Part shown: positions 23,554 to 30,800 of the stretch, in pieces | Layout of the letters: each line of letters starts with the position of its first letter | Numbering within the stretch: the stretch's first letter is position 1 | Origin: a virus | Length of the DNA stretch: 37,492 nucleotides | Virus record (IMG/VR): IMGVR_UViG_3300046718_000024 | Span: 1-37,492 of that record | Strand: one strand, 5' to 3' | Made by a program: the position numbers and the translations under genes | The notes under the pieces: model-generated | Databases searched by the model: none | What the model saw: only the letters and a program-made list of their open reading frames with translations | Told to the model about the DNA's origin: nothing

Positions 23554-24153
23554 CTAAGGCTCCTCTATTGAGACATTCCCGCCTTCCGTTGCGGGTATTT
23601 CTTTTACAGTAACATTGGAACCCATTATTAGCACATACGGCGTCGGGGGAGTATCATAGACATCGACCCCGGATATGATCGTGTCCCTGTTCGACTCACT
23701 TACGGACATGACAAGGAAGATACTCGGTGGAGCAAGCTTAAGTGGTGGATGAGCAAGGGTCTGCTGAAGGAAGGATTTAAGCCCCTTCTTAGGCCATACC
23801 GGCTCAGCAAACCATTGATACCAGCCCTCTAATGTGTTGGATGGGCTAGGAACTACAGAAAAAGGCAATGAATTGAAGAGATTAAGTCCGGGTCCCAACC
23901 TCGGCCTGACTCTGACCGGCTCGGACCACGCCTGATGCCAGCGGCTCTCAAACTTCTGGATAATCTCTGTATTTGGGTTGAGAACCGGAGCAATCAGCCC
24001 TGACGTTATTAGGGCAACTGCAAGTCGCGGTATTATCTTTTGACGCACCGGCTCAGACCACGCCTGATGCCAAGCACTCTCAAAACTCTGAATAAATAAG
24101 ACCGCCTCTGGGGGCTCTGCCTTAATTTGATATTGTTGAGTATTGAATGACAT
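23554..24153 (-). CDS. Small paralogue of the W..SEPVR repeat protein
   Basis: This is 199 residues from the ATG of a TGATG overlap. Three clear units, AWHQAWSEPVRQK, RWHQAWSEPVRVR and WYQWFAEPVWPKK, begin with tryptophans at residues 28, 72 and 111, preceded by a degenerate QYQIKAEPPE. The spacing is longer (44, 39) than in the 465-residue relative. The C-terminus (FLVMSVSESNRD, VTVKEIPATEGGNVSIEEP) matches the end of that relative. The two proteins therefore share both the repeat and the terminal domain and arose by duplication. The beta-helix and coiled-coil genes lie between them. Confidence 0.83.
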   Translation of the reverse strand: MSFNTQQYQIKAEPPEAVLFIQSFESAWHQAWSEPVRQKIIPRLAVALITSGLIAPVLNPNTEIIQKFESRWHQAWSEPVRVRPRLGPGLNLFNSLPFSVVPSPSNTLEGWYQWFAEPVWPKKGLKSFLQQTLAHPPLKLAPPSIFLVMSVSESNRDTIISGVDVYDTPPTPYVLIMGSNVTVKEIPATEGGNVSIEEP

Positions 24154-24818
24154 CAATACCCAACCATGGTCGGCCTTGACCTTGTAATGGAACCGAGCGG
24201 TGGAAGAAACGCACTCTCAGCAGCCGGTGCTATTGCAAGGGTTTGTGCAACCCAATCCTTAACAGAAGAAACAGTCCACGCGCTGGGATCGTCACTAGAA
24301 GCGTTCAACTGTCTTTGGGCGGAACCTATACAAAGCGTAACGCCTCCGGTTTGACTGAGGGTATTTGTGTAGTTTGTAGGCGATACGCTAATGGCTTCAT
24401 TAAAATCCTGCGCAAACGCTGAAATCCATAAGGTATCTTTAGCCCCCCACGAAGGAGCAAGGGACGGAGAGTTTGGAAATCTTGAGGTGCCAGTGGCTGC
24501 TACCCCTTTTTCAGGGATAAGACCCCAGCCGGAAATTCTATATATGTTGTAAACAGTAAGACTGGCAGTGCCTAAAGTGAATGTTTGCGATGCACCCTCG
24601 GTGCCATCAGAAACACGGTAACCTACTGATAATTGGACGGTGTTGTTATCCGCAGATAGGAAAGACCACCCTGCTAAACTAACCGTAGTTGTTCCAGAAA
24701 ACCCAAAGACGACAAGCAGCAAGTCTCCAGCCACAACACCGGCTGGCATATTGACGACTTGTGACGTACTGGAAGTGTTACTCCCGCCTGTCGTACTCTG
24801 AGGGTTTGGGAAGGTCAT
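24153..24818 (-). CDS. Beta-sandwich tail-region protein
   Basis: This is 221 residues. A conserved-looking N-terminal module reads VVNMPAGVVAGDLLLVVFGF, then TVSLAGWSFLSADNN and SVGYRVSDGTEG, a pattern I know from phage and bacterial surface domains of the 'A-G-D-L-L-L' type. Further strands include SLTVYNIYRISGWG and GAKDTLWISAFAQDFNEAIS. The C-terminus contains a DDPSAWTVSSVKDWVAQTLA strand pair before a short basic tail. Carbohydrate or surface binding is inferred. No enzymatic motif is present. Confidence 0.75.
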   Translation of the reverse strand: MTFPNPQSTTGGSNTSSTSQVVNMPAGVVAGDLLLVVFGFSGTTTVSLAGWSFLSADNNTVQLSVGYRVSDGTEGASQTFTLGTASLTVYNIYRISGWGLIPEKGVAATGTSRFPNSPSLAPSWGAKDTLWISAFAQDFNEAISVSPTNYTNTLSQTGGVTLCIGSAQRQLNASSDDPSAWTVSSVKDWVAQTLAIAPAAESAFLPPLGSITRSRPTMVGY

Positions 24819-24853
24819 TTTGAACTATCCGACCCAGCAGGGAGGCGCTCACC

Positions 24854-25135
24854 TCATAGTCCATATGATCGGAGAGCAATCTCTCGCTTCTCCATCTGTT
24901 CCAGCTTCTTCTCAAACGGAACGCAGGGGCCATCGGCACAGGTCGGGCAGACCATCTTCATGCAGTTGCGGCACATCGAACCGAAGTCATCCATGGGAGC
25001 AAGAGGTTTTACATGGATGACTCTGTTGCAATGTTTACAAGTGTATGTGTCCCGCTCTACCAAACCAGCAGATATCTCCTCACACCGCATCCTATCGAAG
25101 GATACCTTCGACGGCTCGGGAGAGACGATAAGCAT
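24854..25135 (-). CDS. Small zinc-binding protein
   Basis: This is 93 residues. Three cysteine pairs are visible: C-K-H-C (about residue 33-36), C-R-N-C (about 55-58) and C-P-T-C (about 64-67), plus a further Cys at about 71. Together these could bind two zinc ions. A charged C-terminal helix follows (PFEKKLEQMEKREIALRS). This architecture, a zinc domain with E-K-K-L-E-x-M-E, occurs in small phage proteins in late operons. Whether it binds DNA or is a structural virion part is not known. Confidence 0.75.
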   Translation of the reverse strand: MLIVSPEPSKVSFDRMRCEEISAGLVERDTYTCKHCNRVIHVKPLAPMDDFGSMCRNCMKMVCPTCADGPCVPFEKKLEQMEKREIALRSYGL

Positions 25136-25166
25136 ATATCCACCAGGGTTGCGAATGACACAACTC

Positions 25167-25721
25167 TCAGAGTTCGGTGAACAATACCGTTGCCGTCACA
25201 GTGCCGGTGAACGAAGCAAGACCGTTGCAGCGCAAATCCCACCCTGCGGATGAGGTTGCCGGATAAACCATCTCAGAGCCGGGAGCGGCAACCCAGCGAT
25301 ACGAAGCACGCTGGTTGATGCCTACGGTCCAGAGTTGGGATGTCATGGTGATGTTGGTCTCTGCCGATGTATTGGCCACCAAGACCGCGTTGCAGTTATA
25401 GTCGGCAATATCAAGGGCAAGCGCACTTGATACGCTGGAGAGTCCACCAGTATTGGTGATGATGGACGATCCAAATGCCGATAGACGACCGGCATCCCAC
25501 TGAATCGCAAGATCGCCCGGTGTCGAGTTGGTCCCGATGAGGATATCGTAGATTCTCCCGCGCCGTGCCGACACGATGGGCTGTGCGCCCTGAGTCGGGA
25601 AGTTAACGGAATTGCTGGTGCCGTTAACGATGGAGATGATCGACTTGGGAGAGGTGGTCATGGCTTGACCCGTGCCGCCAAATCCCGCCTGTGTAGCATT
25701 CGCAACGCTAAAGCTTGCCAT
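25167..25721 (-). CDS. Beta-rich virion protein
   Basis: This is 184 residues. AGGAG lies upstream of the ATG. The protein is a strand-rich sandwich: VNFPTQGAQPIVSARRGRIY, DILIGTNSTPGDLAIQWDAG, LALDIADYNCNAVLVANTS, and ASYRWVAAPGSEMVYPATSS, ending in TVTATVLFTEL. The R-x-G-R-I-Y-D-I-x-I-G and D-x-A-I-x-W segments are familiar from small phage virion proteins of unknown function. Unlike neighbouring fibre genes it has no repeats. It is preceded by a 92-base non-coding spacer after the HNH gene that holds only its ribosome site. Confidence 0.75.
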   Translation of the reverse strand: MASFSVANATQAGFGGTGQAMTTSPKSIISIVNGTSNSVNFPTQGAQPIVSARRGRIYDILIGTNSTPGDLAIQWDAGRLSAFGSSIITNTGGLSSVSSALALDIADYNCNAVLVANTSAETNITMTSQLWTVGINQRASYRWVAAPGSEMVYPATSSAGWDLRCNGLASFTGTVTATVLFTEL

Positions 25722-25813
25722 GGAATTTGCTCCTATCCTTGGCCATCAAGATGGGGGCTGTTATTCTGTGCTCCCGACCAGATCGATTGAACGTGTGGCA
25801 TAGTCTATTTCTT

Positions 25814-26335
25814 TTAACCTGCGTTGAAGAAGGGGCCGTGAAGTTGCTTGGCTGTGGCAGAGGCCCAAGCATAAGCCTCTTCTTTAGTCTTAAAGTAGCG
25901 TTGCTTTCTGGTTTTACCAAACCAGACCGAACCTTGGTAAAGGTCTCTATATTTTCGTTTAGAGACCCATTTAGTATTTATGGCGTTTGTCTTCCGTACC
26001 AGAGTATTTGCAGCCTGTTCACTATAACTGGCCAGTCGAAGATTAATTATACGATTATCACCCTTATCGCCATTGATGTGATCTATTGTCATGGATGGCC
26101 ATTCGCCATTAACGTATGTCCAAACAATATGATGAGCATAGAACTGGACATACTTTCCTTCTCTTCGTAGACCAATTTTCCTGTATCCGGGTCCAACAAA
26201 ACAACCAGCAGGCTTATTGCGATGCCTGCCCATGCCGCGCTCTTTCCAAAAAACCTCTCCTGTGTTGGGATTAACAACAAAGAAATCCCTGATTTCATCA
26301 AGGGAGAGACTTTTATCGTGATTGATAGCAACCAT
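25814..26335 (-). CDS. HNH homing endonuclease (second copy)
   Basis: This is 173 residues. It has the same order as the other HNH gene but low identity: NPNTGEVFWKERG, then a strand pair ending HHIVWTYVNGEWP, the HNH core TIDHINGDKGDNRIINLRLA (Asp85-His86, Asn94, Asn98), and a C-terminal AP2-like part (DLYQGSVWFGKTRKQRYF, KTKEEAYAWASATAKQLHG). It lies two bases after the Rossmann-type gene and before the 184-residue virion gene. It looks like an independent invasion rather than a recent duplication of the first HNH gene. Confidence 0.92.
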   Translation of the reverse strand: MVAINHDKSLSLDEIRDFFVVNPNTGEVFWKERGMGRHRNKPAGCFVGPGYRKIGLRREGKYVQFYAHHIVWTYVNGEWPSMTIDHINGDKGDNRIINLRLASYSEQAANTLVRKTNAINTKWVSKRKYRDLYQGSVWFGKTRKQRYFKTKEEAYAWASATAKQLHGPFFNAG

Positions 26336-26337
26336 TC

Positions 26338-27219
26338 TTATTTGCCACCATCTTTGGCTTCCTCTCGAAGCCGGTCTAAGTAGCTTATATCAGAGTTATC
26401 CTGTACGCCAGCATGAATAGAAGTTACATAATCGAGGTCCTCAAGAGCTCCTTCGAGATAAGTCAGGTTATGTATTAAACTATCTCGCTGCTGTCTCATG
26501 CTGTTAACCCGCTCCTTAATTTCGGTAGTTCTAGCCAGAATTTTGCGACCGAATGGCCCCACATCGGAATATCCATAGAGGCCCGGCGGTTGCATAATAT
26601 CAGATTCGTAAGGGGCCGAGACCTTGCAGCCGCGTCTAGCACACTCGATCATGAAATAGTAAGCTCCGGGCCTTTGGATAATATATTCCTCCCGAGACGC
26701 CATATCGATTCCGTAGAGAGCAATCTCCGTCGCCCCCTGCTTCATCGCCAAGGCCATCATCCAAGCAAAGGATGAGGTAAAGAAATACGGCCCAAATTCC
26801 TTCACCATGTCGCGCATGGGATAAATCAGGGCATTCGGTACCAGACTCTGATCCTGCATATAGACCGGGAATTTCTGCTGCTTGAGCCACTCGATATACG
26901 GCTTGCCATAATGTTCGTTCTGCGGCCACAGCAGATTGGTACCGTGAATTTCGAACCAAGCATCGACCTTGGGAAGGGCCCCCTGATTTCCGGGGGAACA
27001 GGCCCAGATTGTCCAAGTCGGATCATTGAACGGAGCCATCATTCTGGATGATGGAGCGGTGCCAATAAGAGCAACCTTGAGAGGTTTAACCTCAGTTACG
27101 GGAGTCTCGTTCTTGGTTTGTTCATTTAGCTTCAATAGCTCAGTAACTGGCGGGATTTCCATCCCAATCCCATTCTGCGGAGGGGTTTTCTCGATAAAGC
27201 GTGGCGTCAATAGCGTCAT
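26338..27219 (-). CDS. Rossmann-like protein resembling sialyltransferase/DUF115-type enzymes
   Basis: This is 293 residues. After a 45-residue leader, KVALIGTAPSSRMMAPFNDP is a glycine-containing first strand-loop, followed by WTIWACSPGN and PKVDAWFEIHGT. Later segments are YFFTSSFAWMMALAMKQG, EIALYGIDMASREEYIIQRP and a GCKVSAPYESDIMQPPGLYG strand-loop. This D-W-F-E-x-H, L-Y-G-I-D-M, E-E-Y-x-x-Q-R-P pattern recurs in phage proteins that I associate with DUF115/MAF-like or GT-type Rossmann enzymes. The last 70 residues form a coiled-coil helix. A glycan or nucleotide-sugar function is inferred. A phage gene of this kind inside the capsid and tail operon could modify virion or host surface sugars. 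Confidence 0.7.
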   Translation of the reverse strand: MTLLTPRFIEKTPPQNGIGMEIPPVTELLKLNEQTKNETPVTEVKPLKVALIGTAPSSRMMAPFNDPTWTIWACSPGNQGALPKVDAWFEIHGTNLLWPQNEHYGKPYIEWLKQQKFPVYMQDQSLVPNALIYPMRDMVKEFGPYFFTSSFAWMMALAMKQGATEIALYGIDMASREEYIIQRPGAYYFMIECARRGCKVSAPYESDIMQPPGLYGYSDVGPFGRKILARTTEIKERVNSMRQQRDSLIHNLTYLEGALEDLDYVTSIHAGVQDNSDISYLDRLREEAKDGGK

Positions 27220-27221
27220 GG

Positions 27222-27605
27222 TTAGGACCCTGTGATTTCGCCGCTGAGGAAGTCAACGACTTGGCCTGCTGTCACAAGGGTAGTGTTTAGCCCATTGGAA
27301 AGGATGATGTCAGCACCGGAAAGCGGGATTCCCACAGTAAGGCCGGAGATTTCCAGAGAGCCATCTCCAGCTTCGATTCTCGCACTGTTGATAGACCCGG
27401 TATTGGCTGCCGATGGATCAAGGATGTTCCCATAAAAGGTCAGAACGCCGCCACTGACCGTCCCGCATGGATTAGCCAATTGAACACTGGAAACGAGGGT
27501 GCCCCCGGCATAGAGCCGCATATACCCGTTCCCGGCGCTGTCAATGGCCGAGACAACGCCTTGGAGACGAGCGTTGATGGCGCTTTGACTGTAATTAACA
27601 CTCAT
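27222..27605 (-). CDS. Small beta-structured virion protein
   Basis: This is 127 residues. It has a recognisable phage structural pattern: INARLQGVVSAIDSAGNGYM, RLYAGGTLVSSVQLANPCGT, VSGGVLTFYGN, then SARIEAGDGSLEISGLTVGI and PLSGADIILSNG. The end strand VTAGQVVDFLSGEITG closes the sandwich. I recall this N-A-R-L-Q-x-V-V-x-A-I-D and G-A-D-I-I-L wording in small virion proteins near capsid genes. The exact role (decoration or tail) is unknown. Confidence 0.8.
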   Translation of the reverse strand: MSVNYSQSAINARLQGVVSAIDSAGNGYMRLYAGGTLVSSVQLANPCGTVSGGVLTFYGNILDPSAANTGSINSARIEAGDGSLEISGLTVGIPLSGADIILSNGLNTTLVTAGQVVDFLSGEITGS

Positions 27606-27608
27606 ATA

Positions 27609-28250
27609 TCACCCGCTCTGAAGAACGGTCGCATAACCAGAACCTGCCCCACTTGAAGTGCTGGTCAGGGTTACGCGCCATGCGGTGATAGGAGTGGTGA
27701 TAGAACCAAGCGTATTGGAAGCTACCGTAGAGCCAAGGCTGGAAATCGTGGCTTGAGGGCCGACCGTGGTATTAGGATTATCCCAATGGGCTGCCTGAAC
27801 ATTGTAGATCGGCGCGTCCATCGTATATTCAAAACTTAGCCCCATGCTATTGGCTGTCGATGTCAGACCGAGCAAGAACCCAACATTGATGGGGTTTCTA
27901 TTGGTATCCAGGCCCTTCCAAGGTGTTCCACCCTGAGTATTCGTTCCAACATACCCTTGCGTGCTGGTGAAGGTCGGAGACACAATACTGGTGACGCTGA
28001 TGAAGTCCTGAGTGGTCGCTACCGCAGCCCCGGTAGTCGAACCGGAAACCGTCTCGGAGATCGTTGTTCCTGTCTCGGAAAGACCAGTGATTGTCCAAGT
28101 ACCGGCAACGCTGGTAGAGCCCCAGACGATGAGGCGGCGACCTGTACCTAAAGATGATGTATTGAGGGTAACGACGCCACCAGACGAAACAGCAGCAACG
28201 CCGGTTGAAGAAGCTGCGATGAGGTTCTTTGAGACGTAGATCGGTAACAT
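27609..28250 (-). CDS. Beta-rich virion protein
   Basis: This is 213 residues, starting MLPIYVSKNLIAASSTGVAA. Alternating strands and Thr/Ser/Gly loops dominate: RRLIVWGSTSVAGTWTITGL, TISETVSGSTTGAAV, ITSIV-like strands, GGTPWKGLDTNRNPINVGFL and SLSFEYTMDAPIYNVQ-like segments. The final strands are TPITAWRVTLTSTSSGAGSG. The layout resembles Ig-like or jelly-roll decoration proteins. It lies between capsid-proximal genes, which favours a head or fibre surface component. No named family is recognised. Confidence 0.75.
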   Translation of the reverse strand: MLPIYVSKNLIAASSTGVAAVSSGGVVTLNTSSLGTGRRLIVWGSTSVAGTWTITGLSETGTTISETVSGSTTGAAVATTQDFISVTSIVSPTFTSTQGYVGTNTQGGTPWKGLDTNRNPINVGFLLGLTSTANSMGLSFEYTMDAPIYNVQAAHWDNPNTTVGPQATISSLGSTVASNTLGSITTPITAWRVTLTSTSSGAGSGYATVLQSG

Positions 28251-28259
28251 CGCTGGCCT

Positions 28260-28418
28260 CTATTTATGACGAAATTTCGCGAAGGTCAGCGCCAATCTCG
28301 CCCTCTTTCCGACAACCCCAGGGGAACCCTTATGCTTCTGAGCAAACTCTGAAGTTGACATTCCTGCTCTGTGTGCAGCGGTTCGTAAAGCCCCTTTGTG
28401 CTTTACTGCGTGCTGCAT
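28260..28418 (-). CDS. Short basic helical protein, possibly the -1 frame extension of the gene before it
   Basis: From an ATG at 28418 this encodes 52 residues: MQHAVKHKGALRTAAHRAGM, STSEFAQKHKGSPGVVGKRA, then RLALTFAKFRHK. H-W-[MI]-Q-x-A-[VI]-K-x-[KP]-G-A-L and K-R-A-R-L-A-x-T-F are wordings I know from phage proteins of this neighbourhood, so the stretch is clearly coding. No good ribosome site precedes the ATG. Upstream the frame stays open and readable (YASGGGAGHW) to the end of the 93-residue gene, where a GGG-TAG slip would fuse them. It may therefore be the C-terminal half of a single protein. Confidence 0.7.
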   Translation of the reverse strand: MQHAVKHKGALRTAAHRAGMSTSEFAQKHKGSPGVVGKRARLALTFAKFRHK

Positions 28419-28462
28419 CCAATGTCCGGCTCCGCCACCGGATGCGTATTCGGCAGAGCCAC

Positions 28463-28471
28463 CTACCCCTT
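28463..28471 (-). other. Candidate -1 slip site at the end of the 93-residue gene
   Basis: In the leftward reading the last codons are AAG GGG TAG. Four consecutive G (28466-28469) allow the glycine tRNA on GGG to move back one base onto GGG while the stop sits in the A site. The -1 frame then reads GTA GGT GGC TCT and stays open for 206 bases to 28260. The product would join HPHKG to VGGSAEYASGGG. The same signature would come from a simple one-base deletion in a G run or a sequencing error. Confidence 0.45.
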
Positions 28472-28744
28472 GTGGGGATGCGGATTGCCACCCGGCTCAC
28501 GCGGCTTGACATGGGCGCTTGAGAACGGAGACTTATCCGCACCAACGCCACCACCTCTGGCACGCTTATCCAAGCGGCCACCGCTGGCATAACCAGGAAC
28601 CTTGCCACCAGACTTACGCTTGTGAATCTTGCCACCGCGCTTGTGGCTGGTCGTTGACTCGGCCTCATGAGCGACATTGGACTCACCACCGGCATAAACA
28701 ACCTTGCCGCCGTGAGCCTTATGATGCTTGTGTCGATGTGCCAT
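28463..28744 (-). CDS. His/Gly/Lys-rich small virion-region protein
   Basis: This is 93 residues. The N-terminus MAHRHKHHKAHGGK is histidine-rich. Several GG-K/R motifs follow (RGGKI, SGGKV, YASGGRLDKRARGG at about 53-65). The ending PREPGGNPHPHKG runs into TAG. The 184-residue protein at 34123 starts MAHSHHAHREH and holds SGGRLDKYARGGK, so the two are related in parts. Strong positive charge suggests DNA or RNA contact, and histidines could bind metal. Reading continues in the -1 frame into a well-formed second half (see the gene at 28260). Confidence 0.78.
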   Translation of the reverse strand: MAHRHKHHKAHGGKVVYAGGESNVAHEAESTTSHKRGGKIHKRKSGGKVPGYASGGRLDKRARGGGVGADKSPFSSAHVKPREPGGNPHPHKG

Positions 28745-28754
28745 TCATTGCTCC

Positions 28755-29753
28755 TTAGAAGTTCGAGAACTGGGTAATGCCGAACATCGAAGCCTGACTC
28801 GATGCGGTAATGCCATTTGCCATAAGGGCATTGACATTCTGCTGGATGTAAACCCTGACCGTGGTGCTGTTGGCTGCACTGAGCGTACCGGAAGTACCAC
28901 TGGTTGCTATCGAGGATGTGTAAGTTCCTCTGGCATCAGGAGTCGTTGAAGTCGCAGTCGCCACAGTCGAAGCCACGGTCGCATTGGCTGAGGTCAGGGC
29001 AATCACGTTAGCTGTCGTCGGAACTGACGAAACAACAACGGTCGTTGCCGTGAAGTATGGCGCATAGATCGGAAGACCGAAGGTATCCGTGAACCCAATA
29101 CCGACACCCGTGGCACTGATCGTCGTATTGGTCGCCGGGATGACCGACTGGATATACTTGAACGCCTTCTTGCCCTGACCGGCACCTGTCGAGGTCGTCG
29201 AGGCACCAATCAACTCCGTCATCTTGATGCCGTACATATCACGGCCATTGACGTAATAGAGTTCCGAGTTGGCATTCGATGAATTGATGACGGTGATAGT
29301 GCGCCCAGGACTAGCGTTCGGATTCCAGAGGGCTACCGTTCCACCCGAGCCGAATGTCAGGACGGACGAAGTGCTATCGATAGCAATCACGGAGACGCTT
29401 TGCCCGGTCTCAGGAGCGATGAGCGTAGTCGTGAAAGTACCAATGCTTGCTAGAGCGGTCAGGGTCAGAGCCGTACCCGCAGTAGGAGCATTGCCTGTCG
29501 AGGGAGCAATGGCACTGGAGTTTTTGGCCCACGGGCAGAAGTCAATCGTAACCGTCTGATCGTAGAAGCCCTTGATCTGCGTTCCAACAGGACTGCCGGG
29601 GTCATAGTTGTAGTACGAACGAGGATCGAGCATCGCCTGCCCAAGATCGAACAGGCTGGGGGCGCGCTCCTCGTTATATTCCGTTACAGCACCGCTTGTA
29701 GTCTGAGTAATGCCGTAACTGACATACGGGCCTGAATTAGCAGTGATGCCCAT
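28755..29753 (-). CDS. Capsid-region virion protein, Thr/Ser/Ala-rich
   Basis: This is 332 residues. The N-terminal 65 residues are the most distinctive: SYGITQTTSGAVTEYNEERA, PSLFDLGQAMLDPRSYYNYD and IKGFYDQTVTIDFCPWA. The rest is strand-rich with low-complexity Thr, Ser, Ala, Gly and Val, including SVSVIAIDSTSSVLTFGSGG and NSELYYVNGRDMYGIKMTEL. It ends MANGITASSQASMFGITQFS. It is the first gene after the major capsid gene, so a decoration, vertex or head-fibre protein is likely. I do not know a named family. Confidence 0.78.
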   Translation of the reverse strand: MGITANSGPYVSYGITQTTSGAVTEYNEERAPSLFDLGQAMLDPRSYYNYDPGSPVGTQIKGFYDQTVTIDFCPWAKNSSAIAPSTGNAPTAGTALTLTALASIGTFTTTLIAPETGQSVSVIAIDSTSSVLTFGSGGTVALWNPNASPGRTITVINSSNANSELYYVNGRDMYGIKMTELIGASTTSTGAGQGKKAFKYIQSVIPATNTTISATGVGIGFTDTFGLPIYAPYFTATTVVVSSVPTTANVIALTSANATVASTVATATSTTPDARGTYTSSIATSGTSGTLSAANSTTVRVYIQQNVNALMANGITASSQASMFGITQFSNF

Positions 29754-29797
29754 AATTGACTCCTATTTTATCTCGCATCTCTTCTGCTAAGTCCTTG

Positions 29798-30718
29798 TTA
29801 TGACGTGGGGAAAGTTCCCCAAACGGCTCTCCAATCGTAATAGCTTGGCACGTATCTTTGATATCCCTTTACCAGCAGGTTATCCGTGGTGAACTCAACC
29901 GACATATCCATCTCGAATGGCTTGCGGTTGAAGAAGGTCAGGCCATCGTGGTTGGTGCAGATGAACCACGCAAAGCTCGATGTCAGGTAGTCCCACACCA
30001 TGAAGCCCTCTTTCAGAGAGTCGTTCATGCCGAGAACCGCGTTCACATCGTTCTGTGCAGTGCCGGGGCGTAGTTCTGAGCGGAATAGACGTAGCGCAAT
30101 CGGCTCAAGATTCGGTGGAACCAGAACCTTGCGGCCTCTGGCGTGAATCTTCAGACCAGCATTGTCGCGCCATGTTGAACGGATCGTAATCAGGGCGTTC
30201 AAGAGAGACGTTTCGTTCAGGTCAACGTCAGGGCTCGGTTGATTGCCAATCGTGCCATACGGAGGGTCGATTGGATGGGACGTATTGAAGAGTGATACGC
30301 CGTCGCCTTGGACCGCCGTGTTGAAAGTCGTGCCGGTGTTGAAGACGTTGGCCGCGTAGATTTCTTCGGTTTCCTTGAAGGATTCCATAAGACCGTCATT
30401 CGACGGGCCGAACTCTGCCTTATACAGGTTGTCATCAATGGCCTTGCGGGTAATCGCATAGCCAAGGCCGATTTCCAGATGTTCGGCGTTGTAGACGAAC
30501 CGCTGGCCAGCCGAGTTATCGAAGGAGGTCGGTGCGCCTTCCTGCTTCAACTGAGCATAACCGAGGTAGCGCATCGCTGCCCTACGCTCTAGGGCCATGA
30601 CCGAATCAGTCTGTCTAAAGACCTTCGGCCACTGCCGTTCGGTCATCGGGTATTTCCCTGAGATTCCCCAAAGCCCCGGAAGCAACAGGTCTCGGATTTG
30701 ACTTAATGCAACAGGCAT
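29798..30718 (-). CDS. Major capsid protein (Mu gpT-like, HK97 fold)
   Basis: This is 306 residues. AGGAG lies upstream of the ATG. The N-terminus (LSQIRDLLLPGLWGISG, TERQWPKVFRQTDS) leads to an E-loop-like region with YAITRKAIDDNLYKAEFGPS. SLFNTSHPIDPPYG at about 142-155 is the family's LF-x-T-x-H-P signature. Then LNALITIRSTWRDNAGLKIH, ARGRKVLVPPNLEPIALRLF, and a C-terminal A-domain-like part (FMVWDYLTSSFAWFICTNHD, LTFFNRKPFEMDMSVEFTTD). This is the pattern of the phage major head protein group related to Mu gpT. It would form the icosahedral shell with the scaffold encoded two kilobases upstream. Its leader holds a strong stem-loop. Confidence 0.9.
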   Translation of the reverse strand: MPVALSQIRDLLLPGLWGISGKYPMTERQWPKVFRQTDSVMALERRAAMRYLGYAQLKQEGAPTSFDNSAGQRFVYNAEHLEIGLGYAITRKAIDDNLYKAEFGPSNDGLMESFKETEEIYAANVFNTGTTFNTAVQGDGVSLFNTSHPIDPPYGTIGNQPSPDVDLNETSLLNALITIRSTWRDNAGLKIHARGRKVLVPPNLEPIALRLFRSELRPGTAQNDVNAVLGMNDSLKEGFMVWDYLTSSFAWFICTNHDGLTFFNRKPFEMDMSVEFTTDNLLVKGYQRYVPSYYDWRAVWGTFPTS

Positions 30719-30740
30719 CGGTTATCTCCTGAATGCCTTT

Positions 30741-30789
30741 CCCCCAAGTACGGTAGAACCTGCTCTACTCTCGTTAGATACGTTGGGGG
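30741..30789 (-). promoter_or_regulatory. Structured leader upstream of the major capsid gene
   Basis: A 7-base perfect inverted repeat, CCCCCAA (30741-30747) and TTGGGGG (30783-30789), encloses a second one, GTAGA (30753-30757) and TCTAC (30764-30768) with a six-base loop. In the transcript this would be a long closed stem holding an inner hairpin. It sits in the 82-base gap after the 213-residue gene and ends 23 bases before the capsid start codon. No U tract follows, so it is not a classic terminator. It could be an RNA-processing or stability element, or a translation-control leader, for a gene that must be made in great excess. Confidence 0.5.
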
Positions 30790-30800
30790 CCGTCTATTCC

